A stretch of DNA of 64,000 nucleotides from Betaproteobacteria bacterium (lineage in GTDB: Bacteria; Pseudomonadota; Gammaproteobacteria; Burkholderiales; Casimicrobiaceae). Both the position numbers and the translations under genes were made by a program. The notes under the pieces are model-generated. The model saw only the letters and a list, made by a program, of their open reading frames with translations. It was not told the DNA's origin and did no database searches. Location of the stretch: positions 1-64,000 of the forward strand of contig JADKEV010000039.1 of assembly GCA_016717855.1 (NCBI GenBank), in the 5' to 3' direction. This document shows, piece after piece, positions 47,965-55,470 of this stretch; the stretch's first letter is position 1, and the number at the start of each line of letters is the position of its first letter.

Positions 47965-49077
47965 CTAGAGGCGCGTGTCCGACAAGTCGGCGAGGCCGGC
48001 GGCGGCGGCCTCGCTCCCCGCCAGGCACAAGTCCAGCAGGCGCCGCCCGGTGTCCTGCCAGTGCCGCTGCCCGGCGGCAATCGCAGATTCCAGTGCGACG
48101 CCATCATCGCCGGCGGTCCAGGCCGCGTACGCGCCCGCAAGGAGCGGGAACAGTTCGCGGCGCATGCCGTCGAAATTGCCGAACCAGAAGTGGATCGACG
48201 CCGCGGCGCGCCGGTCCACGAGCGCCGGCAACGTGACCAGGCAATCGGCCAGGTTGTCGCGCACGGCGCGGGCGACGATCTCGGCGCGCCGGCCGGTGAA
48301 GCCGGCCCGCATTTCCTGCCATTGACCGCCGAGGAGTTGTCCCGCGGCAAACTCGCCCAACTCGTGCAGGATCAGCGTCTCGGCTTCGGCCTCGGCCATC
48401 CGCTCGACGGCCAGCCGCGGGTCGGCGTCGAAACCGTAGGCGGCGAGCGTGCGCTGCCATGCCCCGTCGGGTTTTTTCACGCCCCAGGTCTCGACCTTTC
48501 CCCACAGCCAGCGCTGCAGGGACTCGTGGCGCAGGTAGATGGTGTTGCCCAGCAGCGCGGCCGGGGCCGGGGAGAGATCGCGCGCGTATTCGCGCCGCGC
48601 AAACAGAATGCGCGCCTGGCCGCGGTGCTCGTCGCGGCCCAGCTCGCCGAGGAAGAACTGGGGCTTGCCGAAGCGGCCGATCCCGGCGCCGTACACCAGT
48701 CCCGCCGGCGCCAGCGCCTCGTTGACCGCCGCCGCGGCAAACGGCTCGATGTCCCGCCCCATCACCGGCAGCGGCACGAAGTCGGCGTCCTCGAGCGTTT
48801 CCCACAGCGCTTCGCGGCGCGCTATCCACTGGCCCACATCCGCGCGCGCGAGCGTCTCCGCGAACGGCCTGCCGCACTCCCAACGGTAGAACTCCCGCAT
48901 GTCGAGCAGGTAGTTGCACAGCGTCATGTCCCGCGCGTGCCGCGCGTCCGAGACGTCGCAGTTGGCCTGCACCGTCTGCACCAGGCGCGCGAAACCGGGC
49001 GCCGCCGCATCGCTCCCCGCGGGCGCCGCGCGGGCGTCAGTGAGTCTCGCGGGCGCGGCGGCGCGCGCGTCACTCAT
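47965..49077 (-). CDS. Sfum_1244-like conserved protein of dsr clusters
   Basis: This 370-residue soluble protein starts MSDARAAAPARL at 49077, overlapping the preceding gene by eight bases. The conserved part begins near FARLVQTVQANCDVSDARHA and includes DMTLCNYLLDMREFYRWE, GRFGKPQFFLGEL and ILHELGEFAAG. The HELGE segment resembles a metal-site helix, but no peptidase fold is claimed. I recognise it as the family labelled Sfum_1244 that accompanies dsr genes; its function is unknown. It ends the minus-strand accessory operon and converges on the SCP2 gene. Confidence 0.8.
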   Translation of the reverse strand: MSDARAAAPARLTDARAAPAGSDAAAPGFARLVQTVQANCDVSDARHARDMTLCNYLLDMREFYRWECGRPFAETLARADVGQWIARREALWETLEDADFVPLPVMGRDIEPFAAAAVNEALAPAGLVYGAGIGRFGKPQFFLGELGRDEHRGQARILFARREYARDLSPAPAALLGNTIYLRHESLQRWLWGKVETWGVKKPDGAWQRTLAAYGFDADPRLAVERMAEAEAETLILHELGEFAAGQLLGGQWQEMRAGFTGRRAEIVARAVRDNLADCLVTLPALVDRRAAASIHFWFGNFDGMRRELFPLLAGAYAAWTAGDDGVALESAIAAGQRHWQDTGRRLLDLCLAGSEAAAAGLADLSDTRL

Positions 49078-49294
49078 CGCCCACGACACCCGTATCGCCG
49101 GCGCGCACCTGCGAGAGCAGGTCCTCGGCTTGCCATTCGCTTTCGGCGAAGATGACCTTGTGCTTGCAGTCCGCCGGCCGGTCCGCGGCGGCCCGCAACC
49201 GCTTGGCTTCGGCCGAAGCGTCGGGGAATGCGTCGAACTGCGTCACCTTTTCGAGACGGCCGAAGGGAAAGACGCGGTAGATGTAGTAAGCCAT
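49070..49294 (-). CDS. Small 74-residue conserved protein of the accessory operon
   Basis: It starts MAYYIYRVFPFGRLEKV with a strong GGAGGGG site. The product is a short alpha/beta protein with VFPFGRLEKVTQFDAF, then a helical RLRAAADRP and a strand VIFAESEWQAEDLL. There is a single Cys (DCKHKVIFA). It overlaps the Sfum_1244-like gene and so is translationally coupled to it. No function is known to me. Confidence 0.8.
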   Translation of the reverse strand: MAYYIYRVFPFGRLEKVTQFDAFPDASAEAKRLRAAADRPADCKHKVIFAESEWQAEDLLSQVRAGDTGVVGDE

Positions 49295-49386
49295 GGCCCC
49301 TCCAACGTCAATGCAGCAACATCAATGTGGCAACGTCATTGGCCGGTGGCCGGATGGCGCCGCCGCCCGCGCCAGCCCCCGCCAGC

Positions 49387-50901
49387 TCACAGTGCCATCG
49401 TGAATATCTGCCGCTCCGGCACTCCGGCGGAGCGCAGGCCGGCCAGCATCGTATCGACGAATGATTCGGGACCCGCCAGGTAGAAGTCGCAGTCCGCCAC
49501 GAACACGTCGGCGCGCATGGCCTGGACGACGGCGCGGGCGCCTGCGCCCGCATCGGCATCGGCGAACAGCGCATGATCGAAGTTGTCGAGCGCGTCGGTC
49601 CACGCGCGGCACTGATTGGCCAGGAAGTGGCCGTCGGCGCGCGTGGCCAGCCAGTACAACGAGATCGACTCCGCGCCCTCCGCCGCCATCGCGTGCTCCA
49701 TCAAGCCCTTCATCGGCGCGAAGCCCAGGTCGCAGGCGGCGAAGACCAGCGGCCGCTGGCTCTCCGCCAGCACGAAGTCCCCCTGCGGCCCCCACACCGT
49801 CACCGCGTCACCCGCCTTCAGCGCGTCAGCGAACAGGCTCCGGGCCAGCGGGTCGCCGGCTTCGCGCGCGACATAGAAGTGCAGGTTCCGGTCGTCGCAC
49901 GGACAGCTGGCGATCGGATAGTCCGCCCGGACTTCATCGCCCCCGCAGGTCGCGGAGATCGTCACGCACTGCCCGGCGAGAAAGCGCAGCCGGTTGGTGC
50001 GCGGCGTCTGCAAGTGCAGCAGCAAGGTGTCGCGGCCGAGCGAGCTGACCGCGCGCACGCGGGTCGTGATCTGCTGCGCGGGGATGTCCTGCGCGCCGTC
50101 GGCTTCGAGCGCTTCGATGACCAGCTCGCTCGAGGCGGCGGTATGCGCGCACAGCAGCGTATAGCCCTGGAGCTTTTCCGCCTCGGACAGCGGATAGTCG
50201 AACGCCTGCACCCGGGCGACGCTGCCGGAAATGACGCGCGCCTTGCACAGGCCGCAGGTGCCGTTGCCGCAGCCGTAGTTCAGGCGCAGGCCGGCGGAGA
50301 GCCCGGCCTGCAGCAGCGTGTCGTGTCCCTCCAGCGCGAATTCGCGGCCGCTGGGACGCACCGTGACGTGGGATGACATGACTTTCAGGACGTCATCCAT
50401 GATGGCGTAAATGTTGGCGGTTTTGGTGGCCAGCGCATTGGACAGACCCCTTTCGACGAAATCCTTGAGTTCATGCAGAACCTTGCTTTCCGACGCCCCG
50501 GCGGCCTCGTCGATGCGCGCCCGCAAGGTGATCACGAGGTCGTGATAGCTCTGCAGGTGCCGGCGCACGTCGGCGAGTTCCTCGCTCTGGGCGAACAAGC
50601 GCTGCGCGAGCACATCCTGGCTGGGCAGCATGCGCTCGCGCACGCGCCGGCCGAACGCCTGCTCCTTGATCCGGGTGACGCGCTCGAAGTCGCCGTGCTC
50701 CTCGAAGTCGACGCCGGAGAACACGCGCAGCAACTCCTCGGTCGACACCAGGCCGTCGCTGGACTCCAGCTCGCCGTCGCGGATCTTCTTCTGCAGCACG
50801 CCGCGCGAAACGCCGACCAGCTGCGCCGCCCGCCATATGGTCAGCATGTCCAGGAGGCCGCCCGGTGACCGGCGCGCCGCAGCCATGCGACCCCGCGACA
50901 T
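49387..50901 (-). CDS. HTH - 2Fe-2S ferredoxin - FNR-type oxidoreductase fusion
   Basis: This 504-residue protein has an unusual domain order. Residues 22-45 (WRAAQLVGVSRGVLQKKIRDGE) look like a MerR/excisionase helix-turn-helix. Residues 70-175 form long helices, probably coiled-coil. A plant-type 2Fe-2S ferredoxin follows, with C211-x4-C216-x2-C219 and C251 (NYGCGNGTCGLCK; LLCAHTA). A flavin and NAD(P)-binding reductase unit occupies about 275-500 (FLAGQCVTI; DYPIASCPCDD; DLGFAPMKGLMEHA). It could be a redox-sensing regulator or a reductase tethered to a partner by the HTH. Start MLTIWRAAQL at 50847 is an alternative. Confidence 0.85.
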   Translation of the reverse strand: MSRGRMAAARRSPGGLLDMLTIWRAAQLVGVSRGVLQKKIRDGELESSDGLVSTEELLRVFSGVDFEEHGDFERVTRIKEQAFGRRVRERMLPSQDVLAQRLFAQSEELADVRRHLQSYHDLVITLRARIDEAAGASESKVLHELKDFVERGLSNALATKTANIYAIMDDVLKVMSSHVTVRPSGREFALEGHDTLLQAGLSAGLRLNYGCGNGTCGLCKARVISGSVARVQAFDYPLSEAEKLQGYTLLCAHTAASSELVIEALEADGAQDIPAQQITTRVRAVSSLGRDTLLLHLQTPRTNRLRFLAGQCVTISATCGGDEVRADYPIASCPCDDRNLHFYVAREAGDPLARSLFADALKAGDAVTVWGPQGDFVLAESQRPLVFAACDLGFAPMKGLMEHAMAAEGAESISLYWLATRADGHFLANQCRAWTDALDNFDHALFADADAGAGARAVVQAMRADVFVADCDFYLAGPESFVDTMLAGLRSAGVPERQIFTMAL

Positions 50902-50952
50902 GCCGCGCCGGCCAGGCCTGCCGGGCCCGCCGCGCGCGTCCCGAAAGGAAGG

Positions 50953-51879
50953 TCAGCGGCCATCGATCCGGTCCAGATACCGCGCCCGATAGAGCAGGCG
51001 CCGGCTGCCCGGCCCGTCTTCGAACGCCGAGCGGGCGTGCAGCACGTTGTTGCTGACGATGCCCATCCCTGCCGCAAGCCGCAGGCGGTGCACCCAGGGC
51101 GAGTCGCCGGCCAGCAGGCGCTCGAGGAACGCGACCGCCGCCAGCGTGACCGAGTCCTGGCGCCAGGCGATGCTCCGGGTGCGCGCCGTATAGCGCAGGT
51201 GCAGGGAACCGTCGCCCGGATCGACGTGGAACACCGGCCCCGTTTCCTCGGCGCGGGCGATCCCCGCCTCGTCGGTGCGCGCCGGGATCGTCATCGCATC
51301 CGGCGCCAGCAGCGCGGCGACGAGCGCCGGATCGTGGTCGCGCAGCAGCAGGTAGGCGATCTCGTGATCCATCAGCGCGGTTTCCCCGCCGGTCGCCGCC
51401 GGGCAAACGCAATGCAGCAGCATCCCCCGGATGCGGCGCGCGGCCGGATGGTAGTAGCCGTCGGTGTGCCAGTTCAGCGGCCGGTTGGTGTACGGAATGT
51501 AGTGCTGCCGCCCACCCGCCGCCGCCACCGTCACCTGCGACACGCCGTCCTCGTCGGCCAGCCAGTTGGCGTCCAGCCGGTGCAGGCCGAGCTGCGCGCC
51601 CAGCAGGCGGAGGATGTCCTTGCCGGCATCGCGGACGGGCGAGGCGTAGATGGCCATGCTGGCCCGCGCGCAGCGCTGCAGCAGCGCCTGCCGCTCGGCC
51701 GCGCTCAGCGCGCGCGGATCCTTCACTTCGACGATCAGGTCGTCGATGGAGGCCGGATACCGGGCGAGCTTGTCTTCCCGCCAGCGCCGGTACGCCGCGT
51801 CGTCGTCCAGGCGAAACGGGCTGCTTCCGGCACCGGTCGCCGGCGTCGCGCGCTCCGCAGCGATCATGAGCTCAGTCAC
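50953..51879 (-). CDS. TauD/TfdA-type Fe(II)/2-oxoglutarate-dependent dioxygenase
   Basis: This 308-residue protein starts at GTG 51879, overlapping the previous gene by eight bases; ATG 51867 is an alternative. Iron ligands are the HxD pair in NWHTDGYYHP and a distal His in SNNVLHARSAF. The 2-oxoglutarate Arg lies in SRRLLYRARYLDR. TauD enzymes oxygenate sulfonates and related compounds, releasing sulfite. Its operon position suggests a sulfur-linked substrate, but family members also act on non-sulfur substrates. Confidence 0.85.
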   Translation of the reverse strand: MTELMIAAERATPATGAGSSPFRLDDDAAYRRWREDKLARYPASIDDLIVEVKDPRALSAAERQALLQRCARASMAIYASPVRDAGKDILRLLGAQLGLHRLDANWLADEDGVSQVTVAAAGGRQHYIPYTNRPLNWHTDGYYHPAARRIRGMLLHCVCPAATGGETALMDHEIAYLLLRDHDPALVAALLAPDAMTIPARTDEAGIARAEETGPVFHVDPGDGSLHLRYTARTRSIAWRQDSVTLAAVAFLERLLAGDSPWVHRLRLAAGMGIVSNNVLHARSAFEDGPGSRRLLYRARYLDRIDGR

Positions 51880-52468
51880 CCGAGAGCCTTTCCTTGCGCG
51901 CCGGCCGCGGCGTGGCATCGAACAGTCCCTGCATGCCCTTGCCGATCCCGGCCACGGCCTGCGGCGCCTCGATTTCCATGATCTGGTCGATCACCCAGGA
52001 TTGGTCCTTCCTGGGCATGATGTGCATCACCTGGTTCCCAAGGTAGCGCAGGAACGGGAAGTCCGTTCCGCCCTCGCCGTAGCTCATCGTCGCGTAGTCG
52101 GCCGAGCGCGCGTTGAACAGATCGATGAACCGGTTCTGGTAGCTCTTCTCCACCGGCGCGCCCAGCAGCGTGTCTTCGTTCTCTTCCAGGATTTCGGCCA
52201 CGCGGATGACCAGCGCGGTCGTGAATTCGGCGCGGTAGCCTCCCTCCAGCTTCGCGTAGGCGATCCGGTCGGTGACCTGCAGCAGGAAGATCAGGAACTC
52301 GCTGAGGAAATCGAAGTACTGCGGGCCGGGGTCGATGTCGAATTGCGCCGCGCGCATCTGCTTGACCGCGTTCTGGGCCAGCCGCCAGGCGATGAACGCC
52401 ATCACGCTCGCGCTCTGCTTCGCGGTCTTCGGCTTGTCGTCGTTGAACCACTGACTCTTGATGCGCAT
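51872..52468 (-). CDS. Conserved 198-residue protein of the accessory operon, unknown
   Basis: It starts MRIKSQWFNDDKPKT. The product is largely helical (ASVMAFIAWRLAQNAVKQMR; DFLSEFLIFLLQVTDRIAYA) with no Cys, no signal peptide and one moderately hydrophobic helix. Conserved-looking stretches include SYQNRFIDLFNARSADYATM and FPFLRYLGNQVMHIM. It is 75 bp after the DsrC-like gene and overlaps the dioxygenase by eight bases. I do not recognise a characterised family. Confidence 0.8.
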   Translation of the reverse strand: MRIKSQWFNDDKPKTAKQSASVMAFIAWRLAQNAVKQMRAAQFDIDPGPQYFDFLSEFLIFLLQVTDRIAYAKLEGGYRAEFTTALVIRVAEILEENEDTLLGAPVEKSYQNRFIDLFNARSADYATMSYGEGGTDFPFLRYLGNQVMHIMPRKDQSWVIDQIMEIEAPQAVAGIGKGMQGLFDATPRPARKERLSGD

Positions 52469-52542
52469 GCCGCCCTTTCGTGACCTTTCGTGCCCTCGCC
52501 TGACTCTGCTGAATTGCGCCTGTCCCGCGCGCGCCGCCCCGC

Positions 52543-52872
52543 TCAGTATCCGCCTTTGCCGTACGGCTGCGGCAGGCCGGCGATCTTCGCCGCCTGCTTG
52601 GCCGGCCCCAGCGGGAACAGGTCGTAGAGGTACTTGCTGTCGATGCCCGGACGGATCTCGCCCATGCCCTTGAGCATGTTGCGGAAATTGGGCGTGTGGC
52701 CGTGTTCCCGAAACTCGTCCCGCAGGTAGTTGACGACCTCCCAGTGGGCATCGGTCAGTTGCACTTCCTCGGCGGCGGCGATCACCTTCACTACTTCTTC
52801 GCCGAAATCCGCCTCGAGCAGAAACCCTTGTTCATCCGCCGCCAGTTCGGCGCCATCGACCATGTATGCCAT
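52543..52872 (-). CDS. DsrC/TusE-like protein without any cysteine (RspA type)
   Basis: This 109-residue protein of the DsrC/TusE fold has the diagnostic DAHWEVVNYLRDEF and SKYLYDLFPLGPAKQAAKIAGLP. It has no cysteine at all. Ala95 replaces the first conserved Cys (KQACK in DsrC), and the C-terminus is YGKGGY in place of PTGCV. It therefore cannot carry a sulfur or form the DsrC trisulfide. Cys-less homologues have been grouped as RspA and proposed to be regulatory. A canonical dsrC lies 5 kb away in the main operon. Start has a GAGAGGG site. Confidence 0.9.
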   Translation of the reverse strand: MAYMVDGAELAADEQGFLLEADFGEEVVKVIAAAEEVQLTDAHWEVVNYLRDEFREHGHTPNFRNMLKGMGEIRPGIDSKYLYDLFPLGPAKQAAKIAGLPQPYGKGGY

Positions 52873-52921
52873 CAGTTGCCCTCTCTCTCTGCCAGGAAAC
52901 CGGATACCCGGCTCTGCGTCT

Positions 52922-53542
52922 TCATCCCGACCCCACTGCCGCCGCCGAGCGGTGGGGAACGAAAATCCCGCAGCCCAGCCCGCGGTCGCGGCCCAGTCCG
53001 ACCTGCTGCAGGCGTAGCGAATGCTCCCGGCTCAGGTCGTGCAGCATCAGGCTGTATCCGGCAACCTGCCGGGGGCCGGCCGCGAAGACCTGGCGCTTGC
53101 CGCAGACGAGCTTGCACGGAGTCCCCAGTTCGGCCAGCCGGGCGCCGGCATGCTGGAGGAAGACCTGTTCGTCGTCGGACTCGGCAGTCACGAAGTAGGC
53201 ATACAGCGTGCCGTGCGGGATCAGTGCGCGCACCGACGCCGCGCCCACACGCAGCGGCCAGCCGCCCACGTCGAGTGCCTGCCCGGTCAGCGCCGCCGCG
53301 GCGGCGAACTGGCTCTCGGGCATGCGCATCACCAGCCGGGCCCGCCTGGGCAGCAGCAGGCGGCCGTCGTCGTCCCTGGCGGCCTTGATCGGATGGATGC
53401 CCACGGCGGCATCCGCCGCCAGCCACGGCAACCCGCGCGCGAGCGCGCCCAGCAACACGAAACGGTGGTCTTTGGGCAACACCGTCCCTTCGATGGCAAA
53501 CAGGACATCGACAACGGTGGCGTGTTCGGCCTGGCCATCCAT
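52922..53542 (-). CDS. Cas6/Cmx6-like RAMP protein without a CRISPR array
   Basis: This 206-residue protein starts MDGQAEHATVVDVLF. The N-terminal ferredoxin-like half has VVDVLFAIEGTVLPKDHRF with His26 where Cas6 nucleases often have a catalytic His. The region ALARGLPWLAADAAVGIHPI and C-terminal glycine loop VGLGRDRGLGCGIFVP are features of the Cas6/Cmx6 (type I-MYXAN) RAMP family. No cas genes or repeats are present in the window. It sits between a 72-residue protein (five bp) and the Cys-less DsrC homologue. Role unknown; RNA binding or cleavage is inferred from the fold. Confidence 0.75.
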   Translation of the reverse strand: MDGQAEHATVVDVLFAIEGTVLPKDHRFVLLGALARGLPWLAADAAVGIHPIKAARDDDGRLLLPRRARLVMRMPESQFAAAAALTGQALDVGGWPLRVGAASVRALIPHGTLYAYFVTAESDDEQVFLQHAGARLAELGTPCKLVCGKRQVFAAGPRQVAGYSLMLHDLSREHSLRLQQVGLGRDRGLGCGIFVPHRSAAAVGSG

Positions 53543-53547
53543 GACGT

Positions 53548-53766
53548 TCAGCCTGCGGCGCGGTCCTGCGCCTCGCTCCAGCGCTGCATCGCCCGACCCC
53601 AGGCGAGGGCAGTGCCGGGATCGATGTCGAAGACCGTGAAGCGGCTCTTTTCCCGGATGCGAATCCGCAACAAGCTCATGCCGCCCGCCTCGTAGTCCAC
53701 CTGCTGCAATTCGATCTCCTGGCCGCCCAGGGGCGCCGTGAACTTTTCCAGCGGGCTCAGCTGCAT
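53548..53766 (-). CDS. Small 72-residue conserved protein, first in the accessory operon
   Basis: It starts MQLSPLEKFTAPLG after ACGGAGACAGG. The protein is a compact beta-rich unit (IELQQVDYEAGGMSLLRIRI) followed by REKSRFTVFDIDPGTALAWG and a helix. It has no Cys and no signal peptide. I recall similar small proteins beside dsr genes but cannot name a function. It lies five bases before the Cas6-like gene and directly downstream of the tandem-site promoter. Confidence 0.8.
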   Translation of the reverse strand: MQLSPLEKFTAPLGGQEIELQQVDYEAGGMSLLRIRIREKSRFTVFDIDPGTALAWGRAMQRWSEAQDRAAG

Positions 53767-53889
53767 GCCTGTCTCCGTTATCACGCGTAGGGGTCCGGCA
53801 ACCGGCGCTGTTCGGGTACGTTTTCGATGGGGAAATCAGGCGCCTGCCGGACGGCGGACAGGACTGGCCCGGCTCCTGAATCCAGGGTG

Positions 53890-53960
53890 CTATTGGGCGC
53901 AACAGCCGGGTGTTGCGTCTATAGCCGCGAGGGGTGAGAACCCTATAACCCTAACGGGTA
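53890..53960 (-). promoter_or_regulatory. Tandem regulatory sites and -10 of the dsr accessory operon promoter
   Basis: On the minus strand TACCCGTTAGGGTTAT (53960-53945) and CACCCCTCGCGGCTAT (53936-53921) are 24 bp apart. AGACG follows the second site, and CAATAG (53895-53890) comes exactly 25 bp later. The spacing and sequence match the tusA promoter. The sites lie in the 400-bp divergent spacer (53767-54166), so they may also serve dsrA, for which I see no separate clear promoter. Confidence 0.65.
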
Positions 53961-54166
53961 GTATGCGCACCCCCTATCAGGTCTATCGTCAGGTCGCCGG
54001 ACGGATGTTAGCTTCTCACACGCTCTGACGCACGGTGCAGGACGGCTGTTTACCATCGTTCCCGTTGCGAGCAACAGAGCAGCGGCGGCCGGCGCGGACG
54101 GCGCAAGACAGTTTGCGGGATGCTGGAAAGTCCAGACCCCAGGTGGAACGAACCGGAGGAAAGCCC

Positions 54167-55468
54167 ATGGCAAAGAAACCCTTTGATACGCCGATGCTCG
54201 ATCAACTCGAGAGCGGGCCGTGGCCCAGCTTCGTGACCGGCCTCAAGCGCCTGGCGAAAGACAAGGACTACATGGTCGACCTGATGGGCCAGCTCGAGCA
54301 CTCCTACAAGACGCGCAAGGGCTACTGGAAAGGCGGCACCGTCGGCGTGTTCGGCTACGGCGGCGGCGTCATCCCGCGCTTCTCCGAAGTCGCCGCGATG
54401 TTTCCCGAATCCTCCGAGTTCCACACGCTGCGCGTGCAGCCGCCGGCCGGCATGCACTACAACACCGACATCCTGCGCAAGCTGACCGACGCATGGGAAA
54501 AACATGGCTCGGGCCTGATCGCCTTCCATGGCCAGAGCGGCGACATCATGTTCCAGGGCGCGTCGACCGCCAAGGTGCAGGACGCCTTCGACGCGATCAA
54601 CGAACTGGGCTTCGACCTGGGCGGCGCCGGTCCCGCCGTGCGCACCTCGATGTCCTGCGTCGGCGCCGCGCGCTGCGAGCAATCCTGCTACGACGAGTCG
54701 CGCGCGCACCGGCAGGTGCTCAACACGTTTCTCGACGACATCCATCGCCCCGCGCTGCCGTACAAGTTCAAGTTCAAGTTCTCTGGCTGCCCCAACGACT
54801 GCATGAACTCCATCCAGCGGGCTGACATGGCGGTGATCGGCACCTGGCGCGACAACATCCGCACCGACGAGCCGCTGGCGCGCAAGTGGTTCGCCAGGCA
54901 CGGGCTCAACGAACTGGTCAACGATGTGGTCGCCCGCTGCCCGACCAAGGCGATCATGCTCAAGGAGACGAAGGACGTCGCCCGGGGGCCGAAGGTCTCG
55001 AGCGTCGCGATCAACGACACGCAATCGCTGGAAATCGACAACGGCAACTGCGTGCGCTGCATGCATTGCATCAACGTGATGACCGGCGCGCTGGCGCACG
55101 GCAAGGACACCGGCGCCAGCATCCTGATCGGGGGCAAGCGCACGCTCAAGATCGGCGACCTGATGGGCACCGTCGTCGTGCCCTTCATGGAGCTCAAGAC
55201 CGACGAGGACTACGCGAAACTCGTCGAGCTCGGCCAGAAGGTCATCGACTTCTTCGCCGAGAATGCGCTGGAGCACGAGCGCACCGGCGAGATGATCGAG
55301 CGCATCGGCCTGGTCAATTTCCTCGAGGGCATCGGCATCGAAGTGGACGCGAACATGGTGTCCACCCCGCGCACGAATCCGTACGTCCGCACCGACGGCT
55401 GGGACGACGAAGTCGCGAAGATCAACGCGAAGAAGGCGCAGGCCCCCACGCTGCAGCCCGGAGACTGA
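54167..55468 (+). CDS. dsrA: Reverse-type dissimilatory sulfite reductase alpha subunit
   Basis: This 433-residue subunit starts MAKKPFDTPML after GGAGGA. Siroheme-[4Fe-4S] ligands are C164-x5-C170 (SCVGAARC) and C208-x3-C212 (SGCPNDC). The inserted ferredoxin domain has CVRCMHCIN (295-301) with Cys258. In sulfur oxidisers DsrAB runs in reverse, oxidising DsrC-bound sulfur towards sulfite in the cytoplasm. The oxidative direction is inferred from the following dsrEFH and dsrL and the lack of dsrD. It heads dsrABEFHCMKLJOP. Confidence 0.97.
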   Translation: MAKKPFDTPMLDQLESGPWPSFVTGLKRLAKDKDYMVDLMGQLEHSYKTRKGYWKGGTVGVFGYGGGVIPRFSEVAAMFPESSEFHTLRVQPPAGMHYNTDILRKLTDAWEKHGSGLIAFHGQSGDIMFQGASTAKVQDAFDAINELGFDLGGAGPAVRTSMSCVGAARCEQSCYDESRAHRQVLNTFLDDIHRPALPYKFKFKFSGCPNDCMNSIQRADMAVIGTWRDNIRTDEPLARKWFARHGLNELVNDVVARCPTKAIMLKETKDVARGPKVSSVAINDTQSLEIDNGNCVRCMHCINVMTGALAHGKDTGASILIGGKRTLKIGDLMGTVVVPFMELKTDEDYAKLVELGQKVIDFFAENALEHERTGEMIERIGLVNFLEGIGIEVDANMVSTPRTNPYVRTDGWDDEVAKINAKKAQAPTLQPGD

Positions 55469-55470
55469 AC

